From positions 496,001-560,000 of the forward strand of contig JAKEKT010000004.1 in NCBI GenBank assembly GCA_021495925.1: a stretch of DNA of 64,000 nt. The letters run 5' to 3'. The position numbers were made by a program, and so were the translations under genes. This stretch comes from Diplodia intermedia (lineage: Eukaryota > Ascomycota > Dothideomycetes > Botryosphaeriales > Botryosphaeriaceae). The notes below the pieces were generated by a model. It saw nothing but the letters and a program-made list of their open reading frames with translations. It had not been told where the DNA came from and did no database searches. Shown here in pieces: positions 47,504 through 59,312 of this stretch; position 1 is the stretch's first letter; every line of letters starts with the position of its first letter.

Positions 47504-47761
47504 TGTCGCTGAGGGTTGGCGAGATTGGTGTGCCGGGTGGGTGTCGTGGGGGAGTGTCGTCGTCCGCTGTCGCTTCGAAGTCCAGTCGGGCGAGCTCTGA
47601 ATTTGCGGTGGTTTTCGCTAAACGGATTGTGCGCCGCCGTCGCCGAATCGCCGACGCCGATCTTATCTAATCTCTTGGCCGGTATCAGAGCGCTGTAGCA
47701 ACATCAGTACTTCGCCGCGCCGCCCGTTCTATCCGACCACCGCTTCGCTCCTCTGGCAACA
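47504..47761. promoter_or_regulatory. Divergent promoter region, RPS16 and RCC1-repeat gene
   Basis: Only 258 bp between the start codons of a ribosomal protein gene and an RCC1-repeat gene. No ribosomal-gene box could be named with confidence. Confidence 0.45.
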
Positions 47762-48871
47762 ATGTGGCTTCTCCCTCACGAGCAGCCCCAGCGCGCGCCC
47801 CCTACCACGCTCTATGCATTCGGCTCTAATGGCTCGGGGCAACTGGGCCTAGATCACACTGAGGATGTATCCGAGCCGCTGCCTGTCACAGATACACATC
47901 GCTTTCGCGACCAGCAGCCAACGTGGATGGCGGCTGGAGGAAACCACACTGTAGTATTGACAGCTGACTGCGAGATACTTGCAGCTGGCGACAACTCAAA
48001 TGGACGCATCCCGTGGCAGAATTTGTCCGCTGGAGTACCCAGATTCACCGACAGCTTGGTACCGAGACTGCCCACCCCGCCGTTCATCAAGCTCTGTGCA
48101 GCTACTTGGGAGGCATCCATCCTCGTTTCTGAAGACCGCGTAATGACGTGCGGCACAGGAAACCATGGAGAGTTGGGTCAAGGCGAGAACGTCAGAGACT
48201 CGCCATGGCCTCAGAAGATCACCAAGTTCCCTCCACCAGAAACTCGTATAGTCGACATTGCCGCGTGCATGAGCCACACTGTGGCTGTACTCGACAATGG
48301 AGAAGTGTACGGGTGGGGTAACGGACGCAAAGGGCAATTGGGCGAACCTGCAGCAATCGTTTGGTCGCCTCGCAAAATCGAAGGCATACCCTTTCGTGCA
48401 GTCCGCGTTACTTGTGGGCGCGAATTCACCTACGTCGCTGGTCACCCTCGGGAGGGCAAGCATCTTGTTCTCGGCACAGACAAGTTCTCTGTGAAGTCAG
48501 CAGCCCCCGAGGAAATCATTGATTATGTGGACATCGGATCCGGCTGGAGCAGCATCTATGTTTTGCTCAGATCGGGTCGAATCGTGGCATGGGGACGAGA
48601 CGATCATGGCCAATTGCCTCCGAAAGACCTGCCCCCTGTCGAGTTCATGTCCATAGGCAGCGAACATGTGCTCGCGAAAGTCAAGGATGGGAACGTGGTA
48701 GCATGGGGCTGGGGCGAGCACGGGAACTGCGGGAAGCCGACCAATGCAGCTGGCGACGTGGTCGACACTTGGAACGAGATTCCTGTCAAAGGCGAGGTTA
48801 AGATGATTACAGCTGGGTGCGCCACAAGCTTCATTCTTGCGCACGAAGAGGAATCGGTTCAAGAAGCCTGA
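47762..48871 (+). CDS. RCC1-repeat protein, Ats1-like
   Basis: Intronless, 369 aa. It consists almost wholly of RCC1-type blades with the characteristic G-x-G-x-x-G-x-L-G signatures, for example FGSNGSGQLGL, GTGNHGELGQG, WGNGRKGQLG and WGRDDHGQLPP. The repeats predict a seven-bladed propeller filling the protein. Size and lack of other domains resemble yeast Ats1, which acts in diphthamide synthesis with Kti11, rather than the Ran exchange factor RCC1, which is longer and carries a basic N-terminus. Assignment to Ats1 is by size and architecture only. Confidence 0.85.
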   Translation: MWLLPHEQPQRAPPTTLYAFGSNGSGQLGLDHTEDVSEPLPVTDTHRFRDQQPTWMAAGGNHTVVLTADCEILAAGDNSNGRIPWQNLSAGVPRFTDSLVPRLPTPPFIKLCAATWEASILVSEDRVMTCGTGNHGELGQGENVRDSPWPQKITKFPPPETRIVDIAACMSHTVAVLDNGEVYGWGNGRKGQLGEPAAIVWSPRKIEGIPFRAVRVTCGREFTYVAGHPREGKHLVLGTDKFSVKSAAPEEIIDYVDIGSGWSSIYVLLRSGRIVAWGRDDHGQLPPKDLPPVEFMSIGSEHVLAKVKDGNVVAWGWGEHGNCGKPTNAAGDVVDTWNEIPVKGEVKMITAGCATSFILAHEEESVQEA

Positions 48872-50255
48872 ACAAGGGAAAAGGGCATGATCTTCACGAC
48901 CGTCTTTAAACCTAACACAGTAGAGGAAGGTATGTACACTACACGTATGTGAGAGTGCGAATGATAGCGGTGTTGCGCGGCAGCACGAATGGACCCTGGT
49001 TATACCATTCTCCATCTGTAGCGTCTTTCCTCTTCGAGGAACCGGCCTGATGATAAGGGTAGAACAGCCACCTGAATAAATTGTTCTTATCTCCAAGGCT
49101 CTACCCGGAAACAGAAGGTAGCTCACGATGGGTTATTTCCGTAGCTTATGGAGTTTCAAATCCGCGTGTTTGTTCGTCGCACCAAGCAAAGGACGACGCG
49201 GCAATGGATCTGCACATTCATGACTCATAAAGCACAACGTGAGAGACCTTGTAGGCTACGGAATCCCGCAAGGATGCCCGCAAAATGCACGGGACTGGAG
49301 TTGCGGCGAAACGGAGCTGTTTAGCAAACGTGCGTATGCCCTTGGTCAAGACAGCGGTACCCGTCAGTTTGCATCTGAGCCGGTTCGAGCGCATCTTTTG
49401 ATTACAAACGTTGCGAACGAAAACAGGAGGGGTTTAGCTGCTTGTCTAATCGGGGTATTGTGCGCTGTTTGCTCGTGTGCAGGTGGGCGCTTCAGTGCTG
49501 TGGCCGAAGGAAGCCGGTGCTGCAGTTGAGACCATCTGTGCACCCGACCCTAGCGGATACAGCAGCAGCAGCAGCACCGTAGGCACCGGCCAGACTCGAC
49601 CTAAAGTGGTCTGGAGGGGGCAGCGAAAAGCTAGCCTGCGGTACAGTTCCCCACCCCCGGCGTCCATCAGGCCGCTCGGCGCGGCCACTGTAGCTATGAC
49701 GCAAGGCGGCACCAAGGGACGAGCCGCATGGGCAAGCAAGGCGCAGGGCGCGTGGTTCTGCACACGCCCGGCGGGCGCTGGAAGAGCAGACGGGGAGGCA
49801 GGAGCTCGCGAGCACGCATCGCAACGCACACCAGCGCGTTATTGGGCGGGCGACGGGCAGCTGCTGCAGGCGCTGGTGCACAGCCGCAGCGCGGACAGCA
49901 AGCGGCCCGGCCGAGGGCAGCATCCAGGTTGGCGCACAAGGTACTTGCTGGTACATTCGCGGAGCGTGCGGGCGGCTCTGCAGCGGCGCTCCAAGGCCCA
50001 AGGGCGTGCTGGCGTGGAGCGAGGAGCAGCGCAGCCGGAGGCGCGTGATGTCTGGGGGCTCTCGGCGCCCGAGCCCCAGGTACAAGGGGCATCGCTCGCC
50101 TTCACCACAACAACAGGCTCCTGCTGAGGACCGATGCGAGCGACTGGGGTCGGCGGAGCTGGCGGCCGGCGAATCGACCCCTCTATACGCATTACGTAAT
50201 AGTTAACGTATAACAATCTGTTGCTCTCCCTTTTACTCACTCCGGCAACATCGAA
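48872..50255. other. Intergenic region, 1.4 kb
   Basis: It probably contains the 3' UTR of the RCC1-repeat gene and a long promoter/leader for the downstream DNA-binding protein. A GC-rich part (49470-50130) has overlapping frames of about 200 codons on both strands, but no family features, so I do not call a gene. Confidence 0.5.
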
Positions 50256-52020
50256 ATGCCGAACAAGGTAGCTCATCGCCCACGCCCTCGAGCGCTCCCG
50301 CAACACGGCCTCTGATCACAGCCAGCAGGTCCGCCTCAACCCCGGGCACCACCCCAAGCGTTCCACCCCGCGGCGTCGAGGTAACCAGCATGCGCCGCCG
50401 CCGTACGGCACCGAGCCCTTCGTTTCCACGCAGGCACCGCCGATGCAAGCAGGAGTCTCGATGCCCGCCGCACATCCATACCAGCCCACCATGATGCCCG
50501 CCGCCCACTACCCTCCGCAGCCTCACCCTCCTCCAACCCATCCGGCCCATCCTCTCCACCAGCTGCAGACCCAGGCCGCGCACCACCCGCACCAGCCGCC
50601 GCCGCCGCACCAGCAGCAGCCGCACCAGCCCCAGCAGCCCGACCCCGACGACCACCACGACCACCGCCGCCAATCCCACCAGCAGCAGCAGCATCAGCAC
50701 GCCAATGCCCCGCCCGACCTCGACATCCCCACGCCCCGCGAGGGCAGCACCTACGCCGACTTCGAGGCCCTGCGCTTCGCCGTCAACAGCTGGGCCCTGC
50801 GCGACAAGTTCCTGACGCGCATCCACAAGAAGGACCAGTCGCGTGCCATCTACCAGTGCCGCCACTTCTTGCAGGGCTGCCCGTGGAAGCTACGCGCTAC
50901 AATCAACAAGGACACGGGCGTGCTGACCGTGTCGTCGGTCGTCGCAACCCACTCCTGCACCCGCGACGTCTACGAGGATGCCGACGGCAAGCCCAAGTAC
51001 GCGAAGCGCGGTGTGCAGCACACCCAGCGCTGGGTCAAGGATGTCATCCAACGCGCCGGCTTCCACGTCACGCTCGACACGGAGCCTCGCGCCATTGTCG
51101 ACCTGATTCGCGAGCGCTTTGGCGAGGAGATCACCGAACGCCTCGCCGCCAAATCGAAGCAGAGTCTTCTCGAGGCTCGCGGCGAGGCAATACCCCGCCG
51201 ACCCAGCCACAAGCAGCCTGGCGCCGGCCCCAACAACACCGAGATGGTCGACCGCCAACGCGACCTGCAAGCCGCGATGGTGGAGTCGAGGCGTGCGGAT
51301 CGCATGGTACGCGAACAGCAGGCGGCGCAGCAGCAGCAGAGCGTGTCAATGCAGGCCGTGCAGCAACAGCAGAACATGGTGGCTCACCAGCAACAACAGC
51401 AGCACCAGCACCAGCAGCACCAGCAGCAGCAACAACAACAACAGCAGCAGCAGCAGCAACAGCAGCAACAACAACAGCAGCAGCAGCAGCAGCAAGCGCT
51501 TAGCTTTGATCTCAACGGGCACGACATGAATGGAGACCCGATGCCGTCTGCCTCTTCGCAGAACCAGAATGAACGTCCCTTTGTTTTCGAGAGCGGTGTG
51601 CGCGTTATCGGGCCCGCAAGTCCGCCGCGCACATCGCAGCGTCGCCAAACCATGCCTGCCACCACATCCCTCTCTGCCACAGACTACTCCACTTACAACA
51701 CCTCAAATAACACCAATGGCTTTGGCAACCTAGTTGGCAACGCGGGGCCCGGTCCGTCCGCATCTACGGCTTCAAGCACCACCGGCCGGGCTTCTGCACT
51801 CCCCGTGTCTCCAGCCATGGTCGAGCCGCCGCCGCCGCAGCAGCGTACCTGTCCGAATTGCTCTGGTTCGGGCGTGGTGCGTGCCAATGCGGCCAACAAT
51901 AGGGCCGGCGGCGACAACAACGACGAGAATGATGAATTGACTCTGCTACAGAAGCAAGTTGCATTGATAGGGAAGCAGCTAGCACTGATGCAGCGGCGTC
52001 GTGCCAACGGCGCTGGTTGA
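50256..52020 (+). CDS. MULE/FAR1-type DNA-binding domain protein with polyglutamine tract
   Basis: Main exon open to 52020; the first sure Met is at 50443. A better start is the ATG at 50256, four codons followed by a GTAGCT donor (50268) and a CAG acceptor before about 50332, after which the frame runs unbroken. After a Pro/His/Gln-rich N-terminus comes a WRKY-GCM1-like zinc finger of the FAR1/MuDR type (about residues 105-180 from 50443), with YADFEALRFAVNSWAL and YQCRHFLQGCPWKLRA, and HSC completing it. Next is a MULE-like segment (about 195-250, TEPRAIVDLIRERFGEEI). The DDE transposase catalytic region is absent. A run of 25 Gln codons (51421-51495), a CPNC half zinc ribbon and a C-terminal Leu-rich coiled coil follow. 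Probably a domesticated transposase-derived regulator. Confidence 0.82.
51421..51495 (+). repeat. CAG/CAA polyglutamine microsatellite
   Basis: Twenty-five consecutive glutamine codons, a mixture of CAG and CAA, inside the coding sequence. Mixed codons are expected to slow replication slippage. Shorter Gln and His-Gln runs flank it on the 5' side. Confidence 0.97.
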
Positions 52021-53424
52021 GCAGAAGCATCGAGTCGGGCAGGGAGCCCCGCTCCTATGCCCCTAACTCGTCTTTTTTAGTTTCCACGGCGACATGAAAA
52101 TCCCTCGACCCACGTTGAGAATAGCAGCTTCAACCGTGACCAGCACCGTCCACGGAGGGCGCAATGGACGGCACTTGGCATAGTGCACAAACGCGCTACG
52201 CGGGCAGGTTCACTCCACCGCGGGCCCGTCACTTTCTTTTGTTTCCTTGTACTGCATCAGTGGCAGTCACTGGGCTACGGACCAAGTGGCTGCTCCCCCT
52301 GTCAGGTTTTTTGTGGGTGTGGATGGAATTGGTGATCCGGAGAACGATCCGCGATCAAACAAGCCTGCGCGCTCACGCACATACTTTTCAAACGCACACA
52401 CACACGCACACACACACGCCCCTTCGCCGTGGGAACCCAGGTTACATCTTTGTACGATATTGGGGGGATTTGGAAAGGCCCCGCTTTTTAATACAGTAGG
52501 AGAGACAGTAAAAGAGCGCAAGTTACAGCCCACCATCGCACAGCAAACGCAATCGCAAACGGCCGGTTCCGAGCACGCACGTACGCATCCGCATGGATAG
52601 TTTGATGATGCACAGAAACGAGGGCTGTATTTTGTTTTTATTTTGACCGTCCTTGTATGAGCAAGCAAGGACCACACGCGCGCGCACACACACGGCGCAT
52701 ACGGGACGAGAACGAGCAATGCGGAGATGAAACGCCATGTTGAACGGCCCCCTTCTGTAATCGAACCCATTTTGAGCCAAGCAAGAGAGCAAGCGACGAT
52801 TGGGTGTCTGTTCTCTCTTGCTTCGAGCGATCATTGGGTTTTATACATTTTCCTCTTGACAACTATGACAAATTTACCGCTCTCATAAACCATTTTTCCA
52901 TGATCGCCGTGGCTACTCCGAGAAGCGAAGAAATCCTCGTGGTCCAGCCAAGAAAATAATCTGATGTGTATCGAGAAAAATCCCCCGGCTCGAACGAGTC
53001 TAAGAGCTCTCCAATCCAGTTAATGCAATCCTGAGACCGCCGTCCCACCTTCCGTTCCAACGTCTACGGTCCAGGAGAAAACGTAAAGAGCCAAAAAGAA
53101 AGTTATTTTACATATAAACAACCAGAGAGTCAAACCAGAACACCTTGTTGGTTTTGGGTATCATCCTGAAGGGAAGCCTTTCCCTCCCCTTTCATTTCCC
53201 CCATCCCCCTTCTTCGCTAGCCCAGCCAAACAGCTTCCAGACATAGAATCGTCGATCCCCAAAACTTCGTGGATCCGGCAGCCGGCAAAAAGGAACCTGT
53301 TCGAGCAGAGAATGTCAAGTCGAGACGAAGGGCGTCCTGTACAGACAAGTCGATCTCGCTTCCCAACTTGAGGGATCGTCTCCTTCTCCCCCGGTGATCC
53401 TGCATGCTAGCATCGACCGGGCTT
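52021..53424. other. Intergenic region between converging polyQ gene and kinesin
   Basis: About 1.4 kb between two 3' ends, containing a CA repeat (52395-52417) and long runs of non-coding sequence. Short chance frames only. No tRNA was recognised. Confidence 0.5.
52395..52417. repeat. CA dinucleotide microsatellite
   Basis: Alternating CA for about 23 nt, interrupted once by a G, in the 3' flank of the polyQ gene. Confidence 0.8.
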
Positions 53425-55900
53425 TCAGTCGCTGTCAAACGGATCGTTCTCAATCTCCCACCGCTTCTTCCCGAGCGTGCGCTGCCTCCTCGCCGTGCCG
53501 GGGAGTACATTCGCCCCCTTACTCGGCGAACGCAGCGGCAGCTGGACCTTGGGCGTCATCGAGATACCGGCACCCATGCGGACGGCGTTACCGTTGCCAC
53601 CAGAAGGATGACGGTGGCTCTTGGAAGGGCTACGCATCTGCTGCTCGCGCTGCAGCATGTCGACCTGCCTCCGCAGCGCCGCGTTCTCGTCTTCCAGCTC
53701 CCCAATGCGCTGCTGCTGCTCGTAGTCCCGCTCCCTGCCGCCACCCGCCACCTCTTCATCTTCGTCCTCCCCGTCCTCCCTCACCCTCACCACTCCCTTT
53801 GTCAAAATCTCCACCTTCCGATCCCAGTGCTCGTCCGCCCGGTCCGCCTCCTCATCCCAGCTCGCCTTGTACCGCCGCTGCAACCCCTCCAGCCGGCTCT
53901 CATACTCGGCGTACAGCTCCTCCCGTAACGCTGCCTCGGCATCCACCGCGTTCTCCTCGGCGACGCGCCACCCGGCCTCGGCCTGGCGGCGGCGCTCGCG
54001 TTCGTCACGTAACTGTATGTGCAGCACGTCGAGGGCGTCGGCGAGGCGCGTGACTTCGGTGAGGGTGTTGTCGAGCTGCTCTTCCAGAGCGTGCACGATC
54101 GAGGGTGTCATGCGGCCGTTGGAGTGGCTTGTGGCGGGGCGGCGGGGTTGGGGCTGAGGATTGCCGAGTTGGATTGTGGAGGTGATGGAGGGGACGCGCG
54201 GGACGGTGACTTCGCGCGCGAGGGCCGAGTAGCGCAGGATTTGGGAGGTGGCGTTGTAGTCCCCGAGAGGGTCGGCGGTGACGATCATGATAGCGCGCTG
54301 CGGGGTGCGGTGGGATGAATGGTGGTGGGAGTTGGTGGATGAGGGGAAGGAGTTCGCGAAGAGCAGCTCTGTTAGTTTGCACTGCCTGAAGGGCATGACG
54401 GCGCGCTTATTGCTGCCAGCAGCAGCTTCGGCGCTGATGTCGGACTGCATTTGCATGCACTGGCCTAGGTACATGAGCGACTCGTTGATCTTGCCTGCTT
54501 CGGCCAGCGTCTCGCCAGCAGTTTTGGCGTTGCGGGCGCGTTCAGAGCCTGGAGGTTCTGCCGTCAGTTTTGCTTGTCTATGATTTGGAGCTATCAAGCA
54601 AGGAGCGGAACGTTACCGGCAAGATCACAGATGGTCAGGGTGCTGCTGCTCCAGGGGCCCCTCGTGGCCCTGTGGCGCTTCTTGACCTCGACGCAGAAGA
54701 AACCGTGGCTGCGCGAGCTGACGGCGTTGCTGCCAGTGCCGGTGACCTTGCGCTCCAGCAGGCCCGTCTCCAGCACCATCAGCGCCTCGTCCAGGCTGCC
54801 GCAGATGATCTTCTTGAGGCCGGCGACCTGCTTGCGGTCAGGCGAGTGCTCGGTCGGTTTGAAGAGCAGGGCGCGGCGGCGGCCGCCATTCATGAGCTTG
54901 GAGCCCTGCGAGGCGCCCGTGAGCAGGTCGAAGATGCGGTCGTTGTAGACCTCGAACATGGAGACGACGATGGCATATTCGGCAGTCTGGTCGACGTCGA
55001 TGGCGAGGTCGTAGACGGGCGGGTCGTCGGGCATGGTCGAGAGGCGCGGCATCTGGTGGCGCTGCTTCGTCCCGAACGCGGCGGAGCCGAGGAAGGAGCT
55101 GTTGCCGTCCTTTGTGGGGGGTTTTATCTTAGCTGCTGTACTACGTGTGACGCGTGTGAGGGCCTCTGGGACGGGAGGCTTGATGCTGGAGAATGGTGGC
55201 TTGAAAGGAGATGGGTTCTTCTCATTGCCGAGCTGGCTGAGCTTCTGTACAAGACTGGGATACAGGCCTACGGAGGTGGGGTGAGTGGGTGTGGTTGTGG
55301 GTGAGCATACCAGGCCGGGCGTCTGCGCTCTGGACGCATGGCAGTCGCCGTAGAGGGTGTCGAGGTAGAGCGAGGCGGGGAAGACGTGGGCCTCCGAGAC
55401 ATCGGCAGCGGCGATGGAGGGGAAGGTCGACGACGAGGTGGCGGGGTCGACGAGCAGGTCGCCGATGTTGGAGAAGAGCACGTCGAGGGCCATTTGGGTC
55501 ATGCCGCGCTCGTGCTTGGAGCCCAAGATGGTGTGGCTCTGCACGCGGTTAGATGCATGGCGTCGCGGGCGTGGGAGCTGCGTCATACCTTGCCGGAGCC
55601 CGTCATGCCCAGGGTTGCCAGAAGAGCGTCGCGGCCTTCGTGGCCCTCGGGGCCCAGCACGCCCTCGATGAGGGGCACCAGGCCGGTGCCCTCGAACAGG
55701 TCGAGCTGGGCGGCATCCTCTTCGAAGACCCTGGTGAAGGCGAAGCGCTCGACGGCTTTCTTGCGGCGGTCGTTCTCCGGCGGCTTGATGGTGATGTGGT
55801 CGGGGAAGTCGTGCTGCGGCTCCTCGACGTCCAGGAAGCGGGCACCCGCGGTGGCGGGGCGCAGGCGCAGGTAGACCTCAAAGAGTGACGAGCTGGCCAT
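53425..55900 (-). CDS. Kinesin-like motor protein (possibly kinesin-6)
   Basis: Three exons (55900-55589, 55538-54617, 54548-53425) with introns of 50 and 68 nt give 785 aa. The N-terminal motor has a P-loop, LGMTGSGK|SHT, split by the first intron. Switch I is NAVSSRSH and switch II DLAGSE is split by the second intron. A large insertion after TLYGD separates the P-loop from switch I. The C-terminal half is a coiled coil with many Glu/Arg residues and a basic end (KKRWEIENDPFDSD). A possible further 66-nt in-frame intron (55245-55310, GTATGC to TACAG) lies in the insertion. The divergent motor and N-terminal position fit kinesin-6/Klp9-type spindle motors, but the family assignment is tentative. 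The ATG at 55900 follows the family start (SSSLFEVYLRLRP). Confidence 0.85.
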
Positions 55901-56154
55901 TGTGATGTGACGAGGTCGGTGGTGGCCGTGGAACTGCGCACAGAAAAGGTGCGAAACGGTAAACAGGCGTTGGCACGACGACCGGCTTGGCGGCGCGTCG
56001 CTCTCCCTTGCGGCGGAACCCTCCTCCATTCCGATCCTCGCTTCCACCCACCTCATTCTTTTTCCTGTCAAACGACAAACAAGAGCGCAGTCTCTTCTTC
56101 TTCTTCCTCGAGGGCCCACGCAAGGTGGACCTGACTCAACGAAAAAGAGCAGTT

Positions 56155-56345
56155 CGCGTCAGCCAGAGGCAGTGCAATACTGGCGACACTGTGGCCTGCG
56201 ACGGTTAGGCGGAGCCCAGCGCGCCGCTCGACCGGTCTCCAAAAACTAGTTTAATCAAAAGAAGTGCCCCCGTAGGGGCGTTCTAGAGATTAAACTAAAA
56301 AGAACAGCTACTACACTTGATCTAAGCCAAAAGGCAAAGAGAGCT
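56155..56345 (-). ncRNA. U2: U2 spliceosomal snRNA
   Basis: The minus strand reads the U2 5' end, with CTCTTTGCCTTTTGGC and TTAGATCAAGTG. Next comes GTAGTA (plus-strand tactac 56309-56314), the branch-site recognition sequence. It is followed by stem-loop IIa (TTTTAG pairing with CTAGAA around the TTTAATCT loop). The complementary GATTAAAC permits the alternative stem IIc. Hairpin IIb is CGCCCCTACGGGGGC. The Sm-like site is AGTTTTTGGA (56238-56247). Stem-loop IV has the conserved GTATTGCA loop (56162-56184). The ends are approximate. Length about 190 nt is normal for fungal U2. The base after GTAGTA is G, where most U2s have T. Confidence 0.9.
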
Positions 56346-57344
56346 GAAGAAGAAGAAGAGGTGTTTGGGCGAGGAGGAGGGGGGTTTAAGTAGGGAGGAG
56401 GACGAGGAGTCCGGGGAGGGTGGCACATGACATGCTCGCCGCCGCCGATGCAGGGTCTTCAGGGCAACTGGGGGTGGGGCAGGCGGGTCCGGGTGGCGCC
56501 GCGCATGTGGTGGCTTCTTCTTGAAGTGGAAGTGGAAGTGGAAGGGCAAACACCAATGGCAAGCGTGGCGGGGGCCCGTCTGGTTGCCCAACACCATGTG
56601 CACCGATCTTGTGATGTCTACCGGGGCCAGAAGAGGTACTAGTCGGAATGGCCGCACCTACCTCATGACAGTCCACAGGGGTCCGAATGACCTGGACCCT
56701 GCGCCCACACGCCACTCGTGGTGCAACTTGCCACTCACTGCCGAAGGCACCGATAACCCGGTACCTACCTGTCTCAACCCTGTGTGACATGAGAGCGGAA
56801 GCAGCGAGATGTATCTTAAGCACTCGAATGCCTTCGGATGTCACTCAATGGAAAGAAAAGTCAGTCATCAGTCACCAGCGTTTGTGACTTGAGCCCCTTT
56901 TCCCAGATCCTCCGCCACCCGTCAAGCCCTATCATTTGGGGCACACCCCAGCGCTTCCAGTATGCAAGCTATGGAAAGTATGAGACAGCTTGGAGTAACC
57001 TTGGTTGTAGCGAACAACAAAGTGTATAATGTTGAGACCATGTTACTTCCACTCTCTTGAGATGTCCCATATGCTCCTTGGAGTGGCCTGAGATGTGGAA
57101 ATCGAAATCGCTGTATTGATTGTCAACTGACCTTTCTATAGTCTAACTGCGTTACACTCGTCATACAAGCACCATAGAAATGGGCTTGCGGAAATGAAAG
57201 AAGGTTCAAGAAGTGCTACAGGATCATCCAGGCCTCCACATCCCATCAAATCACGACGCCAAACTTCTTGTGAGCACGTTTGACAAACATAAACTCGCCC
57301 CCAAATCACCACACTACGGGCCTCGGCCTCCACCCTTCCCAAAC
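56346..57344. other. U2 promoter and intergenic region
   Basis: About 1 kb upstream of U2 and downstream of the membrane-protein gene ending at 57345. A purine-rich AGAAGAAGAAG tract (56347-56360) abuts the U2 5' end. No other gene was recognised. Confidence 0.5.
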
Positions 57345-59152
57345 TCACTCCACCGCCTCGTTCCGCAAATGCCTTGCCCTTCCCTTCCTCCTTCTCCCCA
57401 CGGCGTCGACCAGCTGCAATCCCTCAAACGCCACCACGCTCCACACGTAAAAGCTGACCAGAACGACTACCAGCGGGATCATCAAGCCCAGGTTGGCGAA
57501 ATTGGTGGCGGCGCTGACGGCGACCAGCTGCGACAGGACGAGCCACATGAGGATGTAGAAGACCAACATCAGCCGCGCCAGCGGTAGGTCGTAGACGCTG
57601 CCGGGTGCAGCAATGCCGGATGCATTCGTGGGACGGTGGTGGGGCCCCAACGTCGGCGCCGCGGAGAATTCTGTCGTCGTGGGGGAGTGGACTGCTGTTG
57701 TCATCTCCATCTCCATGTCGCCGCCATCGCCGCCGACGTTGTTTTTGTGGGAGTCGGACGATGAGGAGGAGCGCTGACTCAGGCGGTGGCGGGCGATCTC
57801 TTCTTTTGTTTCTTGTGGAGTGTGTCAGCGCGGCAATGCTCGCTCGCACACACTGCGGCGACCCACTTACCGAAATACGCTTCCAGGCCCGTCAGGACGG
57901 GCAGGGCCAGAAGGACGAGGGGCAGGATCTGCCCGAAGCCCCATTTGTTGAGCGTCTCCGTCTCCTGGTCCTTGCGATACGGGACAGGGTAGTCTTTGCG
58001 GATTGAGATGACCTGGCTGATGCCGAAGGTGGCGCCGAACAGGAGCCAGATGAGATGCCACAGGAAGGAGTTGGCGAGCGCGCGCTCAATGGCGCCAGCG
58101 AGGGAGAAGAAATACGTGTACCAGACGCAAACGCGGCGCAGGGCCGACCATCGCCTGAGGGGCCCGTTGCGGAGACGTTCGTCGACACCTTGCATGATTT
58201 TCTCGAGCTTCTCCAATGAGTCGTCCTCGGCGGTGGGCTCCTGGATCTCAAGGCGGAAGATAGAGGCGATCTGGCGGGTGGGCCAGCTGTATGAAGACTT
58301 GACGTGCGCAGAGTAAAGGGATATCATCCTGCTTGCGTAGGACAGAATCAGCCAGGCGATGATCAGGCTCAGATTGGCGACTTCATATCCGTCGATGGGA
58401 GAAAGTTTGAAGGATTTCTTCAGGGCGCAGCCGAAATAGATGTCTGTGGCCGAGTGCTGCACGCTTTCCGAATTGCTTATGATCTGGGCGGCAGCCAGCA
58501 TGAACATCATGGCGACCATCATGACAGCCCGGAAGTTCCGGGCTATGCGGTGGCTGTCAAAGTGTGCGGTCAGAATGGTCAGGGTGGCCAGGTGCGTGGT
58601 GGATGAGAACCAGGCAAGGGCGCCGGCCATCTGGAACGAGTAAATGGAGATATCGCACGACTTGGTGTAGATGGTGACCATGATGGCGATGCCGGTGACG
58701 AGCTGCTGGTCGCTCATGGCAAGGATGAAGCGCTCCAAGGCAGCCGACCATTTCTTGGTCAATGCTTCTTGGTATTGCTTGCGGTGCAGGTGTCGCGACG
58801 ACAGACGGTCACGCAGCTTCTCGATGCGGGAAAGGCTCGGGCTGAAGCAGAACTTCACGCAAGTGGTGACGGTCACGGTCACGGCCTGGTCGACATGGTT
58901 TGTCTGGGTCCCCGGCAGGCATTCGCAGAGGTAGCCAAGGAGAATGGCCAGCAGGGTGAAGGCTGCCGTGGCAACGAAAGAGACAAGGACCTTTTTTCTC
59001 AGCACGGCACGGGAGAGCAGGGCTTAGTAATGTCGACTCACCCCGATGCCAGCGATATCGACGTCATAGGGGTTATCGGTCCCACAGCTTCTCGTGACGC
59101 CGCAGTAGCTGAAGGGTTCGTCATACGAGTCGTTGGTGTAAGGGAGAGACAT
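57345..59152 (-). CDS. Polytopic fungal membrane protein of unknown function
   Basis: Three exons (59152-59042, 58990-57871, 57811-57345) give 565 aa; both introns are short (51 and 59 nt). The N-terminus, SYCGVTRSC and YDVDIAGIG|VLVSFVA, matches a large Pezizomycotina family of multi-helix proteins. About seven membrane segments are spread from residue 38 to 400, including one near TAAFTLLAILLGYL and one near IIAWLILSYA. A Ser-rich acidic linker separates a last pair of hydrophobic segments near the C-terminus (about 465-535). I choose the ATG at 59152 because the longer frame begins with a non-ATG codon. Function is unknown. Confidence 0.82.
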
Positions 59153-59312
59153 GTTGCTGCACAGCCATCGGTGAGGATAGGGCTGAGGGTGGGGCTGATA
59201 GCCGCAGGCGTAAAAGAGAGGTGCGGGGGCTTGTTTAGTGTCCGAACAGGTCAATTTATTTGCTGGCGCAGTGGCCCGGGACCGGCTAGCATGCTAGCCC
59301 TAGCTTGGACGC

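Noticed and set aside
49477..50127. Overlapping frames of about 200 codons on both strands
   Set aside because: The region is GC-rich, with few stops expected. No family feature, splice structure or consistent start.
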